Positions 1 through 8,500 of a stretch of DNA of 23,863 bases are shown here, piece by piece (positions within the stretch are counted from its first letter, which is position 1; every line of letters begins with the position of its first letter). Below the pieces are notes generated by a model that was not told the DNA's origin, made no database searches, and worked only from the letters and a program-made list of their open reading frames with translations. The DNA is taken from positions 1,141,362 to 1,165,224 of the forward strand of contig BFEA01000369.1 of NCBI GenBank assembly GCA_003427395.1, in the 5' to 3' direction. Position numbers and translations under genes: made by a program. This DNA is from Chara braunii (lineage: Eukaryota > Streptophyta > Charophyceae > Charales > Characeae).

Positions 1-1000
1 TAGGGGAATGATCACCGAAGTATCCCAAGATGAAGCGCTTCACACCCAAGCACCCAAATCAACTAATTGACAAGATTGATGTCACCTACACTAGGGGAAT
101 GATCACCGAAGTATCCCAAGATGAAACGCTTCACACCCAAGCACCCAAATCAGCAAAATGACAAGATTAATGACATCTACACTAGGGGAATGATNATGAC
201 ATCTACACTAGGGGAATGATCACCGAAGTATCCCAAGATGAAGCGCTTCACACCCAAGCATCCAAATCAGCAAAAACACCAATTTGAGAGCATTTATACT
301 AGGGGAAAGATCACCGAAGTATCCCAAGATGAATCGCAACATGCACACGCATCCAAATCAGCAAAAACACAAGTTTGAAAGCATCAACACTAGGGGAAAG
401 ATTACCAAAGTATTCCAAGATGAATCGCAATACACACAAACATCCAAATCAGCAAAAACACAAGTTTGAAAGCATCAACACTAGGGGAAAGATCACCGAA
501 GTATCCCGAGATGAATCGCAACACACACAAGCATCCAAATCAACAAAAACACAAGTTTGAAAGCATCAACACTAGGGGAAAGATCACCGAAGTATCCCAA
601 GATGGATCGCAACACACACAAGCACTCAACTCAGCAAAAACTCAAGTTTGAGAGCATCTACACTAGGGGAAAGACCACCGAAGTATCCTAAGATGAATCG
701 CAACACACACAAGCATCCAAATCAGCAAAAACACCAATTTGAGGGTATCTACACTAGGGGAAAGATCACCGAAGTATCCCAAGATGAATCGCAACACACA
801 CAAGCATCCAAATCAGCAAAAACACAAGTTTATAAGCAAGAACACTAGGGGAAAGATCACCGAAGTATCCCTAGATGAATCGCAACACACACAAGCACCC
901 AAATCAGCAAAAACACAAGTTTGAAAGGATCAACACTTGGGGAAAGATCACCGAAGTATCCCAAGATGAATCGCAACCCACACATACATCAAAATCAGTA
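1..1000. repeat. 91-bp minisatellite, about 11 copies
   Basis: The motif TAGGGGAA(T/A)GATCACCGAAG recurs every 91 bp, at 1, 92, 183, then about 300, 391, 482, 573, 664, 755 and 846, and in degenerate form near 937. Two subtypes are visible. Copies before about 290 carry GAAGCGCTTCACACCCAAGC, while later ones carry GAATCGCAACACACACAAGC. The 91-bp period is not a multiple of three, so the short ORFs seen in every copy are by-products of the repeat and not genes. The array starts at the window edge and is interrupted by a gap at 195. Confidence 0.95.
170..220. other. Assembly gap with duplicated flanks
   Basis: A single N at 195 is flanked by an identical 25-bp string, at 170-194 on the left and 196-220 on the right. 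This is the signature of two contig ends that overlap but were joined by a gap character without being merged. The local copy number and spacing of the minisatellite are therefore unreliable here. Confidence 0.85.
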
Positions 1001-1009
1001 AAAGGGCAA

Positions 1010-1163
1010 GATTTGGAAGGAGGGAGTAGATGAAGAAGGGGGAGGAGGAGAGGGAGAGGAAGGAGAGGAAGAAGGAGAAGGAGAAGAAGAGGAGAGAGAA
1101 AGAAGAAGAAGAAGGAGATGAAGAAGAAGAAAAAGAAGGGGAGAAGAAGGAGAACTTCCTCCT
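1010..1163 (+). repeat. Polypurine (GA/GAA) tract
   Basis: About 150 bp of almost uninterrupted purines, made of GAAG, GGAG and AGAA blocks, directly follows the minisatellite. A pyrimidine block (CTTCCTCCTCTTTC) follows at once, giving potential for triplex or hairpin DNA. The minus-strand ORF through it translates only to Leu/Phe/Pro low complexity and is not a gene. Confidence 0.9.
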
Positions 1164-2251
1164 CTTTCACTCACCTCTCACTGGTCTCTAGTCAATGGGC
1201 TTCCAGGCTTGGTTCTAGCTCCTTGAGTATAGCTTTCCCACCTCCCCAAGTTCTCTCCTCCTTCTCTCACTCCTCCTCCCAGGTTATGGCAAGCTCCTAC
1301 CTCTAAGGCTAAGGAGTCATTCCCTCTAAAAGGGCTAAGGGGACCCCTTTCAGCCTCTCCTCCTACCTCACAGCCTAAGGGCTATGGCGGATCACTTCCC
1401 TTGCTTCTCTCTAGCCTCTAGACCTTCTCCCTCAGCCCTATCACCATAGCCAGGGTCCAGGCTAGCTCCTGCTCCTTCTCCCTTGCTCTATTCCACTAGG
1501 ACTCTCTCATGGACTTGTTTGGGCAGCATGGGTTCCTCTCATGCTCAAATGAGAGTGGCGGCCTGCACTCTCAGCTTATGTAGGCTGGAACTGGTGCACC
1601 GCCCAACCCCTAGGCCTCCCCAAGTGCCTCTAGGTGGAGCGAGGTACCCTCAAGGCCAAATTTCCGGTTTTGGCCTATCTCGGGCCTCATTTTGGTCAAG
1701 TGCACGCAGTCCGAGTGGCTGGTACCTTTTCGGGCTACCCCTTGGTCACCCCGGCCTTTCTTTACTTCAAAAAGAGCTGCCTTTTGGGGTACCACTTCCC
1801 AAAATGCAGCCTTTACTGAAATTTGAGGGCCTAGAGGCCCATTTTTCGTCTTTTTCCTGGTCTAGGCCTCTTTTGGGTGGGCCGTTGCATTTTTCCAAGT
1901 GGCAGTTCCAATCTCAGCCTTGGATTTGGCTAAGATCCATGGTTCTCATCATTCCGAGCTACCCCCAAGCTCCTCTTGGCCCAAATTTGAGCCTTTTACT
2001 TCAATTTTCAATTTTTTTGGTGTATCTGGCCCAATCCTTGGGCCAAATACGCAGTTTTGTCTTGTTCCTCTCTTTGTTTTCCCTCCATTTTGCTGCCAAT
2101 TCATTCCGGAGCTAGCCGTTTTGTGTCAGCCCACAAAAAAAAATGGTTAGATGTCCTCCTCCGCAAGATCAGGTTTCAGATCTAGGGCCCAAAAATGAGC
2201 CGGCCAACTCACATCAGTATTTTTCTTTATTTTTGCTGCTTAAATTTAGAT
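1164..2251. other. Intergenic, no gene seen
   Basis: Pyrimidine-rich, non-repetitive DNA. A 210-codon + strand ORF (1483-2115) has no recognisable domain, has a composition matching the surrounding C/T bias, and overlaps other random ORFs in both strands. A short perfect inverted repeat GGCCAAA/TTTGGCC lies at 1654-1675. The stretch could be non-coding retroelement sequence (LTR or UTR), but nothing seen proves that. Confidence 0.5.
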
Positions 2252-2319
2252 ATTGCAGAGATAATGCCCTAAGGAACTTATCTCTGCAATCCGGACTGCC
2301 CTCCTAGGATCTAGGAGGG
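2252..2319. other. Two adjacent perfect hairpins
   Basis: Hairpin 1 has perfect 13-bp arms (ATTGCAGAGATAA at 2252-2264 and its reverse complement at 2278-2290) with a 13-nt loop. Hairpin 2 has perfect 9-bp arms (CCCTCCTAG at 2299-2307, CTAGGAGGG at 2311-2319) with a 3-nt loop. They are 8 bp apart. No function is known. They could be remains of transposon terminal inverted repeats, RNA structure in an element, or chance for the shorter one. Confidence 0.7.
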
Positions 2320-3190
2320 ATGAGGTCATCATTGAGACCTGCCAGTCCCTACCGCTGCAGTCCCAACGTGGCGGCACTTTTTCCTCCACCTATTCCTCCT
2401 TTGTCTCATTCTCCCCCCTTTTTCTCCCCTTTTTTCCTCCTGTCTCTTTTATTTGCTGTTGGGATAAGTGTCGAACAACTATTTCTCCTTTTTCTGGCTG
2501 TTGGACCTTTCCCAAGGCCTGATTTTGCGGCCGGCATATGGCTGTTACACCTCGGACTGCAGTAGTGGCACCCTCAAGGTCCAAGGAGGCTCCTTTTTGC
2601 CACCGCCGCTTCTAGTTTGAGACCCCCTTGCTCCGATTTTCTCCGGCCAGCCTCTTCTCCACATGGAGCCCTCGGAACTTCGTTTTTCTTGGCCTGGCTG
2701 GTCCGGAATAACCCGGACTGCTGGTCGGCCCCCTCATTACCACTATTCCCTCCTTCTTTTTCCCCTCGGCACCCCCCTGTCGGCGCTTGCCGCGGTGGTA
2801 CTTGTCATTTTCATCCGGACCCCTGGCCCGGGCGGTCCCGTCCACCTGATATTATGTTATTTTATTTTTATCATTGTTGCACTTGATCCCGGATCCCCTT
2901 GGGTCGTCCCAGGTGCCCTCCGTCTTTCCCGTCTCACGCCCGTCTCCTTTGTTTCATTGACAATTTCCGTCAGCGCCCGACTTCTCCTCTTTTTCTTATT
3001 GTTCCTATCCCCTCTCCTTTTTCCGACCTCATCCCGGGTGACGACCCGCTCTCGCGCACCCCCCCCCTTTTTGGGCTGGTCGCCAATTATTCCGCCGACG
3101 ACTCCGACCTTCAGCCCCCGTCGGCAGCTCCCGACACTTTATACCGTCGATACCCGTCCTGTTAGTGGTTCCGCTGGTGCCGCCATTTTA
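2320..3190. other. Pyrimidine-rich region, no gene seen
   Basis: This stretch is strongly C/T-rich on the + strand, and long ORFs therefore occur on several frames of both strands. A 277-codon + ORF (2663-3496) is rich in Pro, Arg, Leu and Ser, without any recognisable motif. Its 3' half merely reads through the 51-bp tandem repeat that follows. I see no splice-site-supported exon. Confidence 0.5.
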
Positions 3191-3196
3191 TCTAGG

Positions 3197-3405
3197 CCCA
3201 CGCGGTCCCTGGCACTTCGGCCCGCCTGCACTGCGTCTTTTCCCTTGGTCTCACGCGGTTCCTGGTACTTCGCCCTGCCGGCACCACGCCGTCCCTTGGT
3301 CCCGCGTGGTCCCCGACACTTTGTCCTGCCGGTACCGCCCCGTCCTTCGATCCCATGTGGTCCCCGGCACTCCTGCCCCACCTGTACCATGTTTTTCCTT
3401 GGTGC
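3197..3405. repeat. 51-bp tandem repeat, 4 copies
   Basis: The core CACGCGG/CGCGTGG/CATGTGG followed by TCCCxGGCACTT recurs at 3199, 3252, 3303 and 3354, with periods of 53, 51 and 51 bp. Because 51 is a multiple of three, ORFs on both strands cross it with a 17-residue repeat. This alone does not make it coding. Confidence 0.85.
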
Positions 3406-3840
3406 TCCTGACGTCCTTCCGCCTTACGGCGAGCTCCGCTCCCGCTCCTCTTGCATCCCGCACGATGTTCTGTTCCGGGTGCCGGCTCCTACCTAACCTG
3501 CGGCCTCCTTGGCCCTCTTGCCGCCATGCCACGTCAGCGCCTTGCGCCTAGTCCCTTCCTACTTCCTTCCTTCCCTTGCTGCGCACCTCCTATGTTACTA
3601 CCAACTTCCCGGTGGCTATTCTCCGTCCTTGGGGAAAGAGTCACCCCTGCTATTCTCTCGCAGTCCTTTGCCGCTTCCTGCTAAGACAGTCTCTTTCTAG
3701 TTTGGCGGTCCTGACGACTCTGGGCAACCTCTAGCTTTCTACTGTCTGTGCCCATGCTTCCGATCTTTCGAGCATTCCTGCCTCCGATTTTCTCTATCGT
3801 GCACAAATTGGTGATATACAGTCTCTCGAGTGACGGGAAA
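3406..3840. other. Intergenic, no gene seen
   Basis: C/T-rich sequence continuing from the 51-bp array. I see no conserved motif, no RNA gene and no repeat in it. Confidence 0.45.
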
Positions 3841-3844
3841 TCAT

Positions 3845-3901
3845 TCGGGACTCACCAGTCCCGACATATTCCCCCCACTCATTCGCGATGTCCTCATCGC
3901 G
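3845..3901. other. Two adjacent perfect hairpins around a C6 run
   Basis: Hairpin 1 has 8-bp arms (TCGGGACT at 3845-3852, AGTCCCGA at 3857-3864) with a CACC loop. Hairpin 2 has 7-bp arms (CGCGATG at 3884-3890, CATCGCG at 3895-3901) with a TCCT loop. A CCCCCC run lies between them. Paired compact hairpins of this kind suggest a structured RNA leader or LTR-like remnant, but no function can be assigned. Confidence 0.65.
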
Positions 3902-4600
3902 CACCAATCCATGGTCAGTACGAATTTTGGAGTGATAAACAGACAGGGAAGAGGAATGGGGTGGGATGAGTAGTTAGCTTGTCAGGGTTCTTTTTTGTCT
4001 TTCCCACTCTTTTCTCAGGTCCTTCTTTAAGTTTCCGCCCCTTGGGGCGGGGGAGGGTATGGAGGGGTCAAGGTTTTGTTTCGGGTTTCCTTTGGATTGC
4101 ATAACGTTCCCAAGCTCAATAATGTCTTTGTAACGAGCGTGTAACACTCTTTGTGCATCAACGTCCGTCTCACAGCTGTATCTCTTTCTCACTGGAACTC
4201 CCAAATACCCAAGAGCTTCCCAACAACGTTCGGTATCGTTCGACAAACCCATTACCCTCCCCAGGGACCGAGGTAAGAGGGAGATTTTGGGGGCGAATGT
4301 CACAAGGATCATCCGCCATGGCTTCCTTCAGGTGCGAGCTACCAACACGTCAGTCAACAGGCATGTCCTGCACTAGTCTTTCATTGTACGTTATTTCTCG
4401 CTCTTGACAATGTCTTGAAGGCTGCATTCGTAATCTCCAATCTATCTTCCCATTTCATCGAGAAAACATTCTTGAGCAGGCACCAGCCTGGTGTCGTCTC
4501 ATTCATTACTCTTAGGACATCCACACATTTTTAGTACGATTTTTCCTCTCCTCGAAGCTCAGACATACCCAAATCCACATGCATTCTTCCCGGGTCATTC
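3902..4600. other. Intergenic, one unsupported ORF
   Basis: A minus-strand ORF (4312-3974, about 112 codons) has a plausible mixed composition and a charged C-terminus, but I recognise no domain. The sequence upstream of it on the minus strand contains stops in the frames I read. It may be a fragment of an old mobile element. No other feature is visible. Confidence 0.3.
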
Positions 4601-5010
4601 CTCCCGGCCTTTCTCAGGTACTGCCGATTCCGCATGCATATCATCCTCTGCCCTTTCTTGCCCTTTACTTAATTGACTTTCCATGTGCAATGCTTGGTTC
4701 ACCCCTTAGCCACTTCTCATCTTTTCAAGCTTATACGAGCCAATTACACAGCCAACCCGTTCCTTTCTCAGGTTCACGCAAAATCAATCACACCAGTCCT
4801 TTCCTGCCTGGCTATCTTGCCAAACTATTTTTCTCAAGTTCATACCGTGTCACTTGCTCAAGTCCCTTCTGTACCGGCCTCTTGTCAGGCCCGCCCTTTT
4901 CTCAGGCCCATGCAAACCAATTACAAGTCTTTTTCTTTTATGGGCGTTTTGCCAGACCCCTTTTCTTAGGCCCATGCAAAACCAATTACAGATCTTTTTC
5001 CATGCGTATT
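4600..5010. repeat. Degenerate 66-bp tandem repeat
   Basis: A CTCAGG(T/C)(T/C)CA(C/T)GCAAA-like core recurs at 4767, 4833, 4901 and 4965 (spacings 66, 68, 64), with a further weak match at 4613. Copies also share the words CAATTACA and CCAGACC. The two rightmost copies (4896-5005) are the most similar to each other. Confidence 0.7.
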
Positions 5011-5990
5011 TATTGGTAGATGGGGCACCTTCCCGCCACTCAAAACTCGACGTCCCCATCGCGCGACTGGTTCTCACTCGGAGGTACGTAGACCTTTGGC
5101 CCGCCAACCGCAAGTCAAGGACACAAGTCCATCCGCTTCACAAAAGGAGGAGTGATCAGTTCCTCCTTAGTGAACGACGCCTCATCCTTCTACTCGGTTC
5201 GACCTTTATTCTCTCACGTGGCGAGCACCAATACTGAGTTTCCTCCCCGCGTCTGTCAGGTAGGTCCAATCCAAGCCTGCCAGGGCTTCGTCTAGTCGTA
5301 AGAGTGTTCCTCGCGAATCATTCCTCCCGAGTGGTGGTTTTATGGATTCCGGCCTCTTCCTTTGAAGAGAGTTGGGGCTCTCGGTCAGTTCGCGAGTGCA
5401 GTTACGAAGACCTCGTAATTAGTCCAGAAACGGTTGTAATGGTCCGGCAGGGCAGTGTCAATACCCCATGGTGGTGGCGGACTCCACCCGGTACCTCGCC
5501 GACCTCTCCCCTTGGACAGTGCTGCCCAACTTAGTGCGGGCAGCCGTGGTCCGACCCAAACGGCCATGCCACCCCTCTATGACGTGGCGTGTGGTTGGAG
5601 AGTAGCAAAATAGACTAGATGAGAATGGCTTTCCTGCCCATTTGGCTCTCTTTCCCTTTGACATTTAGGCGTTCAACAGGAGGCGCAGTTGAAACTCCCC
5701 GACTAGAGCTCATTGTCCGAGGTGGTTCCGGACGTCCCGCACCGATCCAAATGGTAGGTGCCTTAGTCCTTTAACCCTCACCCTCTCGAAGAGGAACAGG
5801 TCGCGCTGAGACTTTTTCCCTCAAAGGGATAGAGGTCTTTGGGGTTGCGGTGCATACACCGGTATCCCCCTCGTGTTGAGGCCAAAGACTAGAAGAAAAG
5901 AGAAATTTCAATTCAAAGCTCTTTCCAAGTCCATTTCGAGTTGCCTAGGGTCCCCTGTTTATACAATGCAATTTCCAATATTCAATCCAA
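5011..5990. other. Intergenic, no gene seen
   Basis: About 1 kb of balanced-composition sequence containing GAGGTACGTAGAC (5079-5091). The word GGTACGTAG is common in plant LTR-retroelement non-coding DNA, which hints that this is an LTR or UTR remnant. I found no matching copy elsewhere in the window and no coding frame longer than about 130 codons. Confidence 0.35.
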
Positions 5991-5993
5991 TTT

Positions 5994-6064
5994 CAATGCT
6001 CAGTCTCATTCCCATGCTCAATCTCGGTCCAGTGCTCATTCTCAGTCCAATGCTCAATGCAATA
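5994..6064. repeat. 18-bp tandem repeat, about 4 copies
   Basis: Units beginning CAATGCT, CCATGCT, CAGTGCT and CAATGCT start at 5994, 6012, 6030 and 6048, exactly 18 bp apart. The period is a multiple of three, so an overlapping ORF shows a 6-residue repeat, but no gene is supported. Confidence 0.85.
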
Positions 6065-6082
6065 TTTTTTCCCAGGCTGAGT

Positions 6083-6225
6083 CCAATATCTCTTCCAATG
6101 TCGTTTCCAAGGCTCAGCTCTTCCAATGTCTTTTCCAAGGCTCAACTATTCGAATGTCTTTTCCAAAGCTCTGCACTTTCCAATATCTTTTCAGAGGCTC
6201 AACTCTTCCAATGTCATGCATCTCA
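6083..6225. repeat. 28-bp tandem repeat, 5 copies
   Basis: The unit CCAATGTCTTTTCCAAGGCT plus about 8 bp starts at 6095, 6123, 6151, 6180 and 6208 (spacings 28, 28, 29, 28). It immediately follows the 18-bp array and shares CAATG/GCTCA words with it, suggesting a common origin by slippage. Confidence 0.85.
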
Positions 6226-6294
6226 AGCAGCCATGCAAGGGAACCCCAGTGCCAATTCCAAAGAATGACCCTTGTCAGGGGCCATTCCGAACAA

Positions 6295-6441
6295 CCTGGC
6301 TAGGGTCGTTCTTTCCATTTCCAAGTCGACCAGCCTAGTTAGGGTCATTCTTATCCATTGCAATCGGAAAGTCTGGTTAGGACCATCCTTATCCATTTCA
6401 ATTGGACAGCCTGGTTAGGGTCATCCTTGTCCATTTCAATG
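6295..6441. repeat. 38-bp tandem repeat, 4 copies
   Basis: The unit CCTGGTTAGGGTCATCCTT plus a TCCATTTCAATxG segment starts at 6295, 6334, 6372 and 6410 (spacings 39, 38, 38). It contains TTAGGGTC, but the plant telomere heptamer is not repeated, so it is not telomeric. Confidence 0.85.
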
Positions 6442-7629
6442 TTAGTGCCCAAGGGGGTGGGCCTCGAGGACACAGATCCTATCTCGTCTCGGGGGTTAGA
6501 AGGCGGCCATCGTCTTGGGTTTTTACGCATGCTTCTTCCTTTTCCCTCATGCCATTTGCCAATCTTACATCCATCCGTACGTCCGACTTAGCGTCTAATG
6601 CTCGAGTTGGAGGTGGCATCCCCAAGCAGCACTAGCCCACCCGGTCGTTCAACCATTACAAGGGGTGCTGACTCCTTTCCATGTTTTCTCTTTCTCTGGA
6701 CTCTCATGCATTTTGCTGTTCTGGAGCGACGTGGAACCGGTTGGATTAGGCTCCTAGGGAAGAGGGTTCTTCATGCCTCTTTACCCATAGGTCCCCTAAC
6801 CTCTCACAAGGACTTGTGCAAAGACTCGTTCAATCATGGACACAGAAATAAAAGGAAAAACTCTCGTCGTTTCTTTCAATGTCCAGAAGTTTACATGTCC
6901 TCGTCCATGACCTTAAGACAACATCGATCATCCCCAGTCCCTTTCTTACTATAAAAAAGACTCATATTTCCCGGAAGGAGCGAGTACTCATGCAAAGTAG
7001 CACTGGTCAGCCCCCCCCCCCCCTACTAGTTTCCTTAATCCAAAAAGTAGTTTCATTGCAGTCCTTCCCAAAAAAAGAGGAGACAAAGTTCGAATGCAAN
7101 GACAACATTACAGACTCGTCTCATCTAGATCCCCCTTGTTTTCCCCTTGCTTGCCCTTAGCCAATGCAACCAGTCACAGTTCTATACCTAAGTGCACTGA
7201 TCCTTATGTGTTTTTCCTGAAGAAGCAACGACTCATACGAAGTAGCACCCATTGTCTAGTCCTTAGTCATAAAGTTGCCTCATCTCAATCCATTTAACAA
7301 AATTCAAGTGCGAAACTCAAAATGGTTAATGTGCCTGCTCGGGTACCAACCCTCCCCCAATTTCCAGCTATTCCCATCATGCCTGCTGTCCCCTTTTACT
7401 GCCTCGGTGCCCTGCGCCGAGCCTCCCTCCTTGCACAGTCCTCCATCTCTTGCTCCATTAGCCTCTTTATCATCTGTAGATGAAGAAGCGTTTCTTCTGA
7501 AAAGAAGGTTGTTGGGGATATGTCTTCTCCCCTGCTCAACTTTTCATTGCCCTTCATTGCCCACTGATAACGCAAAATACTGGACCATTGATCGAACCAA
7601 TCGCTGAAAGTTGGCCCGAATTCTCTTTT
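6442..7629. other. Intergenic, no gene seen; poly-C run and gap
   Basis: No coding region is recognised. There is a C13 homopolymer at 7011-7023 and a single-N gap at 7100. A weak direct repeat of the phrase ACTCATxCxAAGTAGCAC occurs near 6987 and 7230, about 244 bp apart. The flanks of the N at 7100 are not duplicated, unlike those at 195. Confidence 0.4.
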
Positions 7630-7929
7630 CTATGGGTCCTTTTCTTTCCCTGGGTCCTCCTCTCTTCCTCGATCTTCCCTTGTGGGCGATGTCACTTCGT
7701 CCTCTTCTTCCCCGCTACTGAGGTCTATGACCTCGATGGACTCCTCCTCCTCCAACCTTGGCCTTTTCCCCGTGTTCCTCTCTTCCTCCCTGCTGGTATC
7801 GCTTTCAGAGGGGAGGACTATTGGCTCCCCCTCCCTTGGTGGTGAAGGTCCCCTAGTCCCTTGCTTTCTCCCCCCCTTGTTCACAACCAGGTTGTGATCA
7901 AACCCCGCATACAATTTCCTTTTCCTTGA
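7630..7929 (-). CDS. Met-less ORF fragment with SUMO-interaction-like motif
   Basis: An open frame of about 98 codons is bounded by a TGA upstream and a stop at 7630-7632. It contains no ATG, so at best it is an exon or a broken gene. It is highly charged. In order it has RKRK at the N-terminus, a second basic cluster GKRPRLEE (codons near 7775-7747) that resembles a nuclear localisation signal, then IEVIDLSSGEEEDE, with the core VIDLSS at 7731-7714. That core fits the SUMO-interacting motif pattern (hydrophobic-hydrophobic-D-L-S-S followed by acidic residues). It lies 570 bp downstream of the integrase end on the same strand, so it could be a 3' element ORF or an unrelated host fragment. The function is unknown, and short motifs like these can occur by chance. 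Confidence 0.3.
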   Translation of the reverse strand, partial: SRKRKLYAGFDHNLVVNKGGRKQGTRGPSPPREGEPIVLPSESDTSREEERNTGKRPRLEEEESIEVIDLSSGEEEDEVTSPTREDRGREEDPGKEKDP

Positions 7930-8145
7930 GCTTCATTCTCCAGCCTCTCGACGACTGTCCCTCAGTAGGCCTATTGATGGCGTTGCTGTCATTTTCATTT
8001 CCGAACTCCATCTTGCTGCTTTATTGCTGTTTTCTCCTTGCCTGGTCCTGTTCATGCATAACCGTTACCGCAACCCCTCATACACACGCATTCCCTTCCA
8101 CTCCCATTTGCAGCTTTGGAGGCTTCCCTAAAACTCGTGCTTGCC
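7930..8145. other. Short spacer, nothing recognised
   Basis: Sequence between the SIM-like ORF and the 66-bp array. No motif, repeat or coding frame is supported. Confidence 0.4.
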
Positions 8146-8149
8146 CCCA

Positions 8150-8390
8150 TATAGTTGGTAGTCCCATTACCCCTTAGAACCCTCGACACATTATCCCAAC
8201 ACATAGGCGCCCCATGTAGGCAGTCCACAGCATCACCCCACAAAAACTATAGTACATTGTCCCAACACATAAATACCTCGTGTAGACAGTCCCCAGCGTT
8301 ACCCTACAAAAACTATAATACACTGTCCCGTGCTCCTAAGCCCTGTCACAGTCAGCCCAGGCAGTCTCCCCACGTTCCACAAAAAGCAAG
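8150..8390. repeat. 66-bp tandem repeat, 3-4 copies
   Basis: ACATTATCCCAACACATA at 8188, ACATTGTCCCAACACATA at 8254 and ACACTGTCCC at 8320 are exactly 66 bp apart. Each is followed by GTAGxCAGTCC and CC(C/T)ACAAAAACTATA. The third copy is diverged and ends near 8385, and a remnant of an earlier copy is seen at about 8157. It lies 110-350 bp downstream of the integrase stop, where a 3' UTR or LTR of the minus-strand element would be expected. It shares its period but not its sequence with the array at 4600. Confidence 0.8.
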
Positions 8391-8500
8391 ACACACAAAC
8401 GAACAATCCATGTGATCATGATCACTTCCACAGGGAGGCGGTCCATAACTTATAGACAATTGCCTGCCTTTCAGGTTGTCAATTCCCCAGTTTCCCTGTC

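Noticed and set aside
1-1000. CRISPR-like array
   Set aside because: Whole 91-bp units are repeated without unique spacers; it is a minisatellite in eukaryotic DNA.
1483-2115. 210-codon + strand ORF
   Set aside because: No domain or motif, composition follows the local C/T bias, and other frames are equally open.
2663-3496. 277-codon + strand ORF
   Set aside because: Pro/Arg/Leu/Ser-rich product; its second half is just the 51-bp tandem repeat, which is open in several frames on both strands.
3974-4312. 112-codon minus ORF as a host gene
   Set aside because: No domain, no supported start, and the upstream frame is closed by stops; noted only as a possible mobile-element remnant.
6295-6441. 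Interstitial telomere repeat (TTAGGG-like)
   Set aside because: TTAGGGTC occurs once per 38-bp unit, not as a tandem heptamer.
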